DNA from: Deltaproteobacteria bacterium
Lineage (GTDB): Bacteria; Myxococcota_A; Polyangia; Polyangiales; Houyiibacteriaceae
Reading direction: 5' to 3'
Assembly: GCA_019309605.1 (NCBI GenBank)
Contig: JAFDFW010000026.1
Coordinates: forward strand, 1 to 19,990
DNA: 19,990 nucleotides
Part shown: piece by piece, positions 7,918-16,200 of the stretch
Layout of the letters: every line of letters begins with the position of its first letter
Numbering within the stretch: position 1 is the first letter of the stretch
Notes under the pieces: model-generated
The model's input: the letters and a program-made list of their open reading frames with translations, nothing else
Database searches by the model: none
Told to the model about the DNA's origin: nothing
Position numbers and translations under genes: made by a program

Positions 7918-8082
7918 GATGACGGCGGCAATGGCGTAGAACAGCGTCAGGGTGACCTCTTCGGCGAGACGGGGAACGGCTCAGTCTTGCGCAGGACACG
8001 AAGCGCGCAAGCCCAGTGCAGATCGCGCTGGCAAAACCACCCCGCGGAGCGCTATACGTGTCAGACCGGGGGAGGGGTCAGG
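7918..8082. other. Divergent intergenic region, antiporter / SDR operon
   Basis: This is the largest gap in the window. Part of it (7918-7980) may really be the N-terminus of the antiporter. The rest must hold the promoters for the antiporter and for the six-gene operon starting at 8083. A TATACG at 8053-8058 resembles a -10 element, but the best upstream partner (CTGGCA at 8028-8033) is 19 bases away and weak. AGCGCG (8002-8007) and CGCGCT (8024-8029) form a six-base inverted repeat that could be an operator or chance. Confidence 0.3.
8071..8075 (+). promoter_or_regulatory. Shine-Dalgarno of the SDR gene, fixing its start
   Basis: GGAGG lies seven bases before ATG 8083. This matters because the reading frame is open for over 1 kb upstream, antisense to the antiporter gene. 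The ribosome binding site and the conserved SDR N-terminus both mark 8083 as the true start. Confidence 0.7.
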
Positions 8083-8844
8083 ATGGGTGAGCGCCTACGG
8101 GACAAGGTCGCGATCGTCACAGGGGCAAGCCGCGGAATCGGCGCGGCCATCGCAGCCCATATGGCCGAAGAGGGGGCCAAGGTCGTTCTCGTCTCGCGAA
8201 AGATCGAAGGCCTGCAGGCCGTGGCTGACGAGATCCGGGGCAACAGCGGCGATGCGACGCCTATCCCCTGCCATGCCGGCCGCGCCGATCAGCGCCAAGA
8301 CATGCTCGACCAGGCATTGAAAGCCTACGGCAAAGTCGACATCCTCGTGAACAACGCCGCAACCAACCCGCACTTCGGTCCGATGCTCACCATAGACGAC
8401 CGCGCCTGGGACAAGACCTTCGAGGTCAACGTGAAGGGCTACTTCGGAATGATTCAGCTCGTCGCAGGCCACTTACAGAAACGGAAGGCCAAGGGCTCGA
8501 TCGTGAACATCGCAAGCGTCGTAGGCATGATGGGGGCGCCGATGCAGGGCGTCTACGCCATGACCAAAGCGGCGGTGATTTCGATGACGAAGACCCTGGC
8601 CATGGAGCTCGGCGGAGTCGGCATCCGGGTCAACGCGATCGCACCCGGGCTGATCGAAACCAAGTTCGCGGAGGTGTTGGTCGGCAACGAGGAGTTTCGC
8701 AAGATGATCGTCGATCGAACCGCCGCGGGCCGGGTCGGACAGCCGCGAGACATTGCAGGAGGCGCAGTATTTCTAGCTTCGGACGAGTCGGATTACCTGA
8801 CGGGGGATGTCATGACCATCGACGGCGGTTGGACACTCGCATAG
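8083..8844 (+). CDS. Short-chain dehydrogenase/reductase (SDR) family oxidoreductase
   Basis: This is a 253-residue classical SDR that uses NAD(P)H to oxidise or reduce alcohol/carbonyl groups. TGASRGIG (13-20) is the dinucleotide-binding loop. NNAA (90-93) stabilises the central sheet. Asn116, Ser145, Tyr158 and Lys162 form the catalytic tetrad with the standard Ser-x12-Tyr-x3-Lys spacing. The C-terminus shows RVNAIAPGLIETKF, GRVGQPRDIAGGAVFLASD and YLTGDVMTIDGGW, as in FabG/DHRS4-like enzymes. The substrate cannot be inferred. ATG 8083 is preferred over upstream in-frame codons because the SDR fold begins here and GGAGG precedes it. It is the first gene of the probable operon that continues into the TPR genes (13-nt gap). 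It may be functionally unrelated to them. Confidence 0.9.
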   Translation: MGERLRDKVAIVTGASRGIGAAIAAHMAEEGAKVVLVSRKIEGLQAVADEIRGNSGDATPIPCHAGRADQRQDMLDQALKAYGKVDILVNNAATNPHFGPMLTIDDRAWDKTFEVNVKGYFGMIQLVAGHLQKRKAKGSIVNIASVVGMMGAPMQGVYAMTKAAVISMTKTLAMELGGVGIRVNAIAPGLIETKFAEVLVGNEEFRKMIVDRTAAGRVGQPRDIAGGAVFLASDESDYLTGDVMTIDGGWTLA

Positions 8845-8857
8845 CCGGGGGCAACCG

Positions 8858-11800
8858 ATGATCGGAAAACCGCCACCGCGCCCCCCAGGGCCCTCGCGCA
8901 AGATCGACCTGGTCGAGCGCCGGGTCGCAAACCTGCGCCGGGAGCTCGAAGCGGAAACCGAGCCCACGATCCAGGCGGCGATCCTCTACCAAGTAGGAGC
9001 GTTATACGAACATGAGCTCGAACGAGTGTCCGATGCGTTTCACCACTACGGGCAAGCGCACACCACCGCGCCGGGCTTCCAACCTGCCCTAATCGCGCAG
9101 CTTCGCATCGCGGAACGCGCCAAGAACGGGCACGACCTGGCGGGGCTTCACTCCGAGCAGGTGGCTACGGCGACGAGTTCCGCGGTCAGCGGCGCGGCGC
9201 TCCTGGACTTGGCGATTCATTCGGAGGATTGGGCGTCGCTTCTGCGAGAGGCCATCGCGCGTTCCCCAGAGCCGGTCGTGCCTGCTCTCATCCTCGAATG
9301 GCTCGCCGAAGCGCGAGGCGACGAGACCTCCCTGCGCCACGCGCTGCGTACCCAGGCCGAGCATGCCGCCGACGCTAGCCTGCGAGCCGCCCTCTGGATC
9401 GACGTTGCATTGGGCGACATCGACGCGGGCGGCCCCGACGAGGCCATCGACGCGCTCGAGCGCGCTTGCGAATCTGAGGCACTCGTCTGGCAGGCGCGGT
9501 CGCTGCAGCGTCGGACGGCTAGAGAGCACGGACGCTGGCAGGTCTTCGTTCACGCGACGACTGCGATGGCGCGCCTACTCGAAGCAGCAGCGGATGCCGA
9601 CGAGCCTTCGGACCCCTTGAGCCTTTCGGTCCCCCCGGAGGAGCGTCTCCCGTTGGCGGCCTTCCTGTGGCAAGAGGCCGCCACGTGCTGCGTGACGCAG
9701 CTCGAAGACGCGGATGCTGCGGCGGGGCACATCGACTCAGCGTTGCGCCTGTTCCCCGACCAACGGGCGAATCGCTTGCAAGCGTTGCTCATCCAGGAAC
9801 GCCGCGGCGACCAGCTCGCCCTGGACGAGGCGTCCGGATGGTTTCTCGCGGCGGCGCCGGAAGACCCGGCCTTCGTCGCGCACGAAGTGCGGCGCGCGCT
9901 GTCGAACGAAGATGTCCAGCGCGCGATGGACACGCTCCGCGACGCAGCAGCCCGGTACCCGGATTCCGACTACGCCCAAGCGGCGCTGGATGTGGCGCTC
10001 ATCCGCGGGGCGGCGCACGCAGAGCGAGCCGACCGGTTGCGCGAGCGCGGAGAAGGCACCGACGGGGAGGCCCTCGCTCGACTCAGCTGGCACGCGGCAC
10101 AACTGACGGCCCTGGACCCAACCGCTTCAAGCCAGGCACAGTCTCTCTACAGCGAGGCCAGCAGCGCTGCCACTGCCTCTAAAGAATGGATCCTGCGCGA
10201 GGCTCTCGGCGCGGCGCTTGCCACCAAGCAGCCGAGCGAAATCCTCGAGCGTTGCGACGAGCTGATGCAGTGCGACATCGAGCCCACGGAACGGGCGACC
10301 CTTGCCTTTACTCGATACGACGTGACGCAGAACATCCAAGGAGCAAGTCAGGAAGCGGAGCTGCTCCTGCGCGACGGTATCGAAGAGCCGAACAGCCGCA
10401 CATGGGCTCCGCACCTCGCTCGAGCCCAGGCCGCCTGGTCGGGCAACACCGGCTTGCTGGCTCGAGCCCACGAGACGATCGCTGAGCTCACCGCCGGAGA
10501 TGCACAACTGGGGCACCTGTGCGCGGCAGGGCAGGCCTATGCCCGGAGCCGGGACTGGGACGCGGCGGAGCGCGTCCTTCGACAAGCGCTGCGGGCCGCT
10601 CCCGACGACCGCTACACCGTCACCTTGCTCGAGGGTGTCTTGCGCGAAGGCGGGCATCCGGAAGATGTGGTCTCGTTGGTGCGCGAGCGATCCCGGGTGC
10701 GCGAGCGATCCCGGGTGCGCGAGCGATCCCGGGCGCGCGAACGGTCCCAGGGTGAACCGAGCGCCGCCCTTGGAGAGCGGTCGCTGCTTCTCGCCGGAGC
10801 AACCGCCGAGCAGAGCGGAAATCTGACCGCCGCCCAACATGCGTACGAGCAAGCGCTCTTGGAAGCGCCGGGCTCGCCCTCTGCCGGACTCGCCTTGCTC
10901 GACGTCGCTCGCCGCCAAGACGACGCGCACGCAAGGCTGCGAGCCTACGCTCACCTCTCGGAGAGCGACCTCGGCGGCGGCGTGCCCGAGCTCTACGCCT
11001 TGCTGCGGGGTGACGCCCTGAGCTCGGTCGGCGATGCCGATGCGGGTGATGCCTATGAGCGAGCGCTAGACCACCCCGTCACGGCGCTTTGTGCGGCGGT
11101 CGCTCTGCTTTCGACACCCACCAATCTCACGACCGGAGATCAACGCTCGGTCGCCGAAGAAGTGCTCGCCGACGCCTCGCCTCAGGAACACGCCGACGGA
11201 TTCGGTGCTGCCTATGGGGCCCTACGCGCGTCACTCGGTGAAGAGGGCGTCTCGGCCAGCGATGCTTGGCTTCAACTGGCCGCGCTGGCGCCGACCGATG
11301 CCTTGCGGGCCGGTACGCTCCTCCAGGGTCTGCGAGCCGAACGCATCGCCCGAGGGGCCGGAGCTGCGGACGAGATCTTCATGCTTGCCCAAGAAGCCGA
11401 AGGCCTTGCGGAGGTCCACGCCGACGCGGCCATCGCCATCGACGAAGCACTAGCACCTGGCGACGACGCCGAGTTTCGGGCTAGCGCGCTCGCGAGCAAG
11501 CTGCACCACAGTGAAGCGGTCGGACGAGGATCGCTCGACGCCGCGTATTGCCGCGCGCTCGTCGAGGCCGATCGGGGCGCAGAAGCGGTCGCGCTGCTCA
11601 GCAACGCCGTTGATGATCGACCGGACGACCTCTCGCTGTGGGAGACGCTACGAGGCGCGGCACGCCAGGCCCGGCAATGGCCCTTGGTCGCTCAAGCTTG
11701 CGAGCGGCTCGCGCCGTTCGTCTCCGGCGCGCGCTCGAAGAAGACCCCACGCGGGACATCGCCTTCCGCCGTCTGCATGACCTGCTCGCGGAGCAAGAAG

Positions 11801-12265
11801 ACGCCGAGGCGCTCGAAGTGCTCGTGTCTGACCGGCTTGCCCTGGGCGGCCCGAAGGATCGACTCGATCTGCTCTACGAACGCGCCCGCCTCCTTCGCGG
11901 GTTCAGCGATCGGCCCGGGGCGCTCGAAGCGCTCGATGAGCTATTCACCGCGGAACCGGAGCACGCCGGCGCGTTGGCGCTCGCGGCGGAGGTTCACGTG
12001 TCGCTCGAACAATGGGCGGAGGCGGTCGAATGCCTGCAGCGCTTGTCCACAGCGAGCATCCCCGAGGAGCAACGCCGAGTCGCCCACATCGGGGCAGCCG
12101 ACTTCCTCGAAACGCACCTCGGGCAAAAGGACGCAGCGCTCGGAGAGTTGCGCGCGGTCGAAGCGCTCGGCCTCGCAGACACACAGATATGGACACGCAT
12201 CGGCGTGCTGGAGACAGCCTTCGACAACCGCGGGGCCGCGATCGACGCCTACAGCCGCGCGCTAG
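8858..12265 (+). CDS. Giant TPR protein 1, N-terminal part (frame lost after about 11728)
   Basis: This is the N-terminal part of a very large cytoplasmic tetratricopeptide-repeat protein; there is no signal peptide or membrane helix. The authentic part is residues 1-957 (8858-11728). It is rich in amphipathic Ala/Leu/Glu/Arg helices with TPR-like pairs such as GQAYARSRDWDAAERVLRQA and AATAEQSGNLTAAQHAYEQA. Such repeats normally form protein-binding solenoids. After about 11728 this frame turns into Ser/Arg/Pro-rich sequence typical of a wrong frame. The TPR sequence resumes in frame 1 and runs to 13242. Restoring one base would give a protein of about 1461 residues. Residues 608-631 are a hexapeptide repeat (VRERSR) encoded by an 18-bp tandem repeat. 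ATG 8858 is 13 nt after the SDR stop with only a weak GGGGG Shine-Dalgarno. The molecular partner is unknown. Confidence 0.7.
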   Translation: MIGKPPPRPPGPSRKIDLVERRVANLRRELEAETEPTIQAAILYQVGALYEHELERVSDAFHHYGQAHTTAPGFQPALIAQLRIAERAKNGHDLAGLHSEQVATATSSAVSGAALLDLAIHSEDWASLLREAIARSPEPVVPALILEWLAEARGDETSLRHALRTQAEHAADASLRAALWIDVALGDIDAGGPDEAIDALERACESEALVWQARSLQRRTAREHGRWQVFVHATTAMARLLEAAADADEPSDPLSLSVPPEERLPLAAFLWQEAATCCVTQLEDADAAAGHIDSALRLFPDQRANRLQALLIQERRGDQLALDEASGWFLAAAPEDPAFVAHEVRRALSNEDVQRAMDTLRDAAARYPDSDYAQAALDVALIRGAAHAERADRLRERGEGTDGEALARLSWHAAQLTALDPTASSQAQSLYSEASSAATASKEWILREALGAALATKQPSEILERCDELMQCDIEPTERATLAFTRYDVTQNIQGASQEAELLLRDGIEEPNSRTWAPHLARAQAAWSGNTGLLARAHETIAELTAGDAQLGHLCAAGQAYARSRDWDAAERVLRQALRAAPDDRYTVTLLEGVLREGGHPEDVVSLVRERSRVRERSRVRERSRARERSQGEPSAALGERSLLLAGATAEQSGNLTAAQHAYEQALLEAPGSPSAGLALLDVARRQDDAHARLRAYAHLSESDLGGGVPELYALLRGDALSSVGDADAGDAYERALDHPVTALCAAVALLSTPTNLTTGDQRSVAEEVLADASPQEHADGFGAAYGALRASLGEEGVSASDAWLQLAALAPTDALRAGTLLQGLRAERIARGAGAADEIFMLAQEAEGLAEVHADAAIAIDEALAPGDDAEFRASALASKLHHSEAVGRGSLDAAYCRALVEADRGAEAVALLSNAVDDRPDDLSLWETLRGAARQARQWPLVAQACERLAPFVSGARSKKTPRGTSPSAVCMTCSRSKKTPRRSKCSCLTGLPWAARRIDSICSTNAPASFAGSAIGPGRSKRSMSYSPRNRSTPARWRSRRRFTCRSNNGRRRSNACSACPQRASPRSNAESPTSGQPTSSKRTSGKRTQRSESCARSKRSASQTHRYGHASACWRQPSTTAGPRSTPTAAR
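10679..10750 (+). repeat. 18-bp tandem repeat, four copies, inside TPR gene 1
   Basis: Three exact copies of GTGCGCGAGCGATCCCGG (10679-10696, 10697-10714, 10715-10732) are followed by one diverged copy (10733-10750). The frame is kept, giving VRERSR three times and then ARERSQ. The insert is strongly charged and lies between two TPR-like helical segments. Slippage expansion or contraction would change the protein by six residues per unit without a frameshift. Confidence 0.95.
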
Positions 12266-13242
12266 AGGCGGAGCCGACAGACGCCGTCGCGGTCACCAGT
12301 CTCGTCGAGCTCCTCGATGAAGTGGACAAGGGCCCGGCATTGGCGACGTACGAACGCGCGATTTGGGAGCGCATCGACGCGGGTGACCTCGATGGGCCAC
12401 TCCTCGAAGGCTTGCGCAAGGCCGCAACGTGGCGAGGAGATACCGAACGGGCCGGCGCGGCACGAACGGTACAAATCGCGCTGGGGCTTGCGTCGCCGGC
12501 CGACGAGGGCGCCACCGTGAATCTCGGCAAGGTCTCGGTCGCCGCGCTGTGGGATCCGGACGCAAACGCAGTCCTCCAGCAAGTCGTGCTTCGTGCGGGC
12601 CCTGGGTTGTCGAAGGATCGGCTTCGCACCAAGAAGGCCGCAGCGAGCGATCCTATCTATGGTGAGCTCGAGCGACTCGCCGAGCGCTTTGGCGCCCGGC
12701 TCGGGTCGGTCGGGCTGTCCGATGACCTGGCGCTGGTAATCGCGCGCACAGGTCGCGACGCGGAAATCGACTGGCTGGTCCCTCGCAGCGCTCAAAGTGG
12801 TCTCGATCGCGCAGGGCGATTCGTCGCCGGGCGTCTCGCCTGGGCGGCGCCGCACGGCGCTGCAGGGCTCCTCGATGACTCCCCTCAGAAGGTGGCCGGC
12901 ACGCTGGCGGCTGTTCTTCGCGCTGCGCGCTGTGAAGTCGGGCGTGGCGAACCTGCCCTGCCCGCGGCGGACGTCAAGCTGCGGAGAGCGGTTCGCAAGG
13001 CGGTCCACGAGGCGGCCGGCGACGCGAACCTCGGGCCTTCCTCCCTGCTCGCATTCGCGCAAAGCCTCCAGCGCAGCGCCGACCGAGCGGGGCTTTTGGC
13101 ATCGGGCGACATCGTAGCCGGGATCACGACCGTGCTGAACGGCGCGGTCAGCCTGGACGCCCTGAGAGCCTCTGGACGCGGCCTCGACCTTCTTCGGTTC
13201 TGGCTCGGTTCCGAATCAGCCCTGTGGGGAAGCGATGTCTGA
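11638..13242 (+). CDS. Giant TPR protein 1, C-terminal part (authentic from about 11731)
   Basis: This frame carries the rest of TPR protein 1. The first 31 codons (11638-11730) are the wrong frame of the upstream part, so the formal start is not a real initiation site. From ALEEDPTRD onward there are good TPR helices (DRPGALEALDELFTAEPEHA, NRGAAIDAYSRALEAEPTDA). A C-terminal domain follows (composite residues about 1250-1461) that contains RFVAGRLAWAAPH (from Arg1321), ADRAGLLASGDI (Asp1409) and a final LLRFWLGSESAL. The same three landmarks occur at the C-terminus of the next gene, so the two are paralogous there. I interpret the domain as M48-peptidase-like without HExxH. The stop overlaps the start of TPR gene 2 by eight bases (ATGTCTGA), which points to translational coupling. 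Confidence 0.7.
   Translation: MGDATRRGTPGPAMALGRSSLRAARAVRLRRALEEDPTRDIAFRRLHDLLAEQEDAEALEVLVSDRLALGGPKDRLDLLYERARLLRGFSDRPGALEALDELFTAEPEHAGALALAAEVHVSLEQWAEAVECLQRLSTASIPEEQRRVAHIGAADFLETHLGQKDAALGELRAVEALGLADTQIWTRIGVLETAFDNRGAAIDAYSRALEAEPTDAVAVTSLVELLDEVDKGPALATYERAIWERIDAGDLDGPLLEGLRKAATWRGDTERAGAARTVQIALGLASPADEGATVNLGKVSVAALWDPDANAVLQQVVLRAGPGLSKDRLRTKKAAASDPIYGELERLAERFGARLGSVGLSDDLALVIARTGRDAEIDWLVPRSAQSGLDRAGRFVAGRLAWAAPHGAAGLLDDSPQKVAGTLAAVLRAARCEVGRGEPALPAADVKLRRAVRKAVHEAAGDANLGPSSLLAFAQSLQRSADRAGLLASGDIVAGITTVLNGAVSLDALRASGRGLDLLRFWLGSESALWGSDV
11726..11737 (+). other. Frameshift site joining the two halves of TPR protein 1
   Basis: Coherent TPR sequence in frame 2 ends at about VSG (codon 11726-11728) and resumes in frame 1 at ALEEDP (codon 11731 onward). 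This equals the loss of one base (or gain of two) in the alternating GC run CGGCGCGCGCTC. No slippery heptamer of the X-XXY-YYZ type is visible, so programmed frameshifting is unlikely. A sequencing or assembly error, or a recent mutation, fits better. Confidence 0.75.
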
Positions 13243-16200
13243 AGACGACCTGTCTCCGGCGAACCGGGACTCGAGCGCGCCCTCGTTCGATTTCGACGAG
13301 GATGCGATCTCCACGCTGCTCGACACCTTCATCGAAACGCAAACGGGCCCGCGAGCAAAGCGCTCCAGCCGTCCCTCCGACCCGTCCGACTCCGGCGCGC
13401 AAGCGGCGCAACGCACGGTCTTTCAGCATACTTCGCGCCATGAGGCCCTTCCGCTCGTTGGCGACACGCCGAAAGCGAAGCGCCGACGCATCGAGCTGAT
13501 CGAGGGTCTGGCGGAACGCGCCGTGGGTTCGGCGCGCGCGCGACTGCTGACTTCGGCCGCGGAACTCCACGAGCAACTCGGCAGCATCGACGCCGCGGCA
13601 CGCAACTACGAGCGCGCACTGGCAGCCGACGCCCGAGACGTCGTGGTGCTTCGGGCGCTGCGACGGCACGCGATGCTGAACGAAGACTGGGCGGCCGCAA
13701 CCGACGCCCTGGAAAAGGAGGCGGGCCTCGGCCTGAGTGTGACGGAGCGCGGGTCGGCGCTTAAGCTGCTCGCGCGCATTCAGCTCTCCAAGCTTCGTGA
13801 TCCCGCGGCTGCCGAACAGGCTGCTTCCCACGCCGCCGCGCTTCAGGAAGGCGACTACGTGGCACGAGTTCTGGCGGCTTCGGCGCGCCTGGCACGCGGC
13901 GACGCGGCACGCGCCGCAGAGGCTCTCATGGACGCTGCGGCATGTTGGCCGGACGCCGGCGCTAAAGCGGCCATGCTCCTACACGCCGCGCAGCTCATGG
14001 AGAGCGCCGGCAAGCTCGAAGCGGCGAAGGGTGCGTTCGACCGCGTCCTCGAGCTGCAACCCGGACTGCTCGCGGCGCGTCTCGGCGTGATTCGCGCGGC
14101 ACGCGGCCTCGGCGACGATGAAGCCGCCCTCGAATCGCTACGAGCGATAGCGGAGCACGTCTCGCCGCCGGTCGCAGCCGCGGTCCGACGAACGCTGCTC
14201 GAGCAACCTGAAGACACCGCATCGCTTTGGACCGTCGCCGAGGCTGCTGCAATTTCGGGCGATGCGCAAAGAGCGATCGAAGCGCTGGAGAGCGCCTCCA
14301 GCCAAACGCCCGAAGCTCTGACGGTGAGTGCCGCACGGCGTGCACGTCTCTACGCGGAGCGGGGCGATCTCGCCGGCTACGAGCGTGCGTCGCAGGACGC
14401 GCAGCAAGAGCCGAAGTTGGGCGCCTACGTGCGGGCCTGGAGGCGCTTGGTCGCGGCGGACGCAGAGGACGGCAGCGAGGTCCGACGATTACTCGAAACC
14501 ATGACGGACGAGACGACAAGCGTTTCGTCGAGCGTTATTCGCGCCGACGACGCCGCACGTAATAGGGACGGTGCGTCTTTCGTGGCTTTGCTCGAACGTG
14601 AGCTCGAGGAAGCGCCGTGCGAGCTCGCCGCGGGTGCCGCTCTTGCGATTGCGGAGGTCTCGGAGGCTACGGGCGTGACCGACCGCCGGACGGCTTTGCT
14701 TCGCGCTGAGGAACGCGTTCCAGGCAACCCGATGATCGGCAGAGCGCTAATGCACGACGACGACGATCTCGAGCGCCGGGCCCGGCGATGGGCGGACGAA
14801 GGCAGAGCGACCGCCGGCTCACGCAGCGCGTTTGCATTCACGATGGCCGCACGGCTCGCGCCGCCGGGCACCGAGGCTGCCGTGAACGCATGTGAGGACG
14901 CCTTGGCACAGGAGGCAGACTACTGGCCCGCCTTGTGGGCGCTCGAGGACCGTTTCGGCTCGCCGGAAGCTCGAGCAGCCAGCGCTGCGACCCAGGCTGC
15001 ACTCGACCCGGCGGACCCGGTGTCCGCCACGCTCCGCGCGTCGATCTGGACACCTTCGGTGGGCGAACGAGGGGAACACTTGGCCCAGGCCGAGGCCGCA
15101 TTGGATCCGGACGCTCCCGATCCTCTCCTCGTCGAGCATCTTTTCGAAGCAGCCGGCAGCGCTACCGAGGCCGCTGGCGACCTCATGATGGTGGCCGCGC
15201 GCCAACTGGACTTGCTCCCCTACCTCGAGCGCGCCGCGGCGTCGTATCGCGCGGCAGGTCTTCCGAGGCGAGCCGCAAAGGTGCTCCGAGAGGCCTCTGA
15301 GGCGCGCCCGCAGGACCAAGCGATTCGGGTGCAGCGAAAGGACGCAGAGCTTCAAGCTTCGGAGTTCGCGCGCTTGGCCGACTCGGCGATGCACCGCGCG
15401 CGCGAGGCCACGGACGATGAAGAGCGGCTCGGGGCTTTTTCGGCAATGGCCGAGGTCGACCGCCTCGCCCGGCGCGATATGCAGAGCGCGCGCCTATCGC
15501 TTCAATCGATCGCCGAGTTGCGCCCCGAACACATCCCAACGGCCCGTGCTCTCGAATGGGATGCCCTGCGAGAGGACGACCCCGAGCGCATTCGCTCGAG
15601 CGCCCGCCGGCTCTTGGCGGCGCTCCCCCCGGACTCCACGGACCGCCTCGCGAGGCATAGGCTGATTCTCGAGCTGCTCAGAACCGACACGGACATCCTG
15701 CAGGCCGACATCGACCGGCTTCTACGCGGCATCGACGATGCGCTCGAATCCGACCCGAGCCTGGCGAGGCAGGTGCTCGGCGCGGCGTACGCGAAGGGCG
15801 AATCCTTGCTCAGCCTTCAGGCCCTCATGGCGCTCCAAGCCTCCGTCGACGACGACCTGGAGCGGGGCACGCTCGCACTCGACACCAGCCGCGTACTGCA
15901 GCAGATCGGGGACCCAGAGCGAGCGCTCGAAGTCTTGGACGCGGCCCAAGGCCATCCTCTGGCGCGCGAAGGCGAAGCGCGGCTCCTTCACGCTGCGAAG
16001 CGCTGGCAGGACGCCGCGAAGGTCTACCAAGACGCCGCAGCGCTCGCCAAGGACAGCCAGCGCGCCGCGTCCTTGTGGCGGGAGGCTGCCTGTATCTTCG
16101 AAGAGGAGCTCGATGATCAAGGCCGCGCGGTCGACGCATGGGTCGCGGCTGCAAGTGCCGACCTCACCTACCTCGATGTGTACCGCCGCCTCGCCGCTCT

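Noticed and set aside
7054..8082. Long + strand open frame (about 343 codons) running into the SDR gene
   Set aside because: It is antisense to a well-conserved antiporter gene and has Asp/His/Arg-rich composition. The SDR fold and its Shine-Dalgarno place the real start at 8083.
9667..10182. Several additional frames over the TPR genes
   Set aside because: They have Arg/Pro/Ser-rich translations, no ribosome binding sites, and are fully covered by the continuous TPR frame.
11729..11760. Programmed -1 ribosomal frameshift
   Set aside because: No slippery heptamer and no obvious downstream pseudoknot were seen. A base error or recent mutation is simpler.
11735..12265. Tail of the frame-2 ORF of TPR protein 1 as real protein
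   Set aside because: Its Ser/Arg/Pro-rich composition differs sharply from the preceding TPR helices, while frame 1 over the same DNA gives clear TPR sequence.
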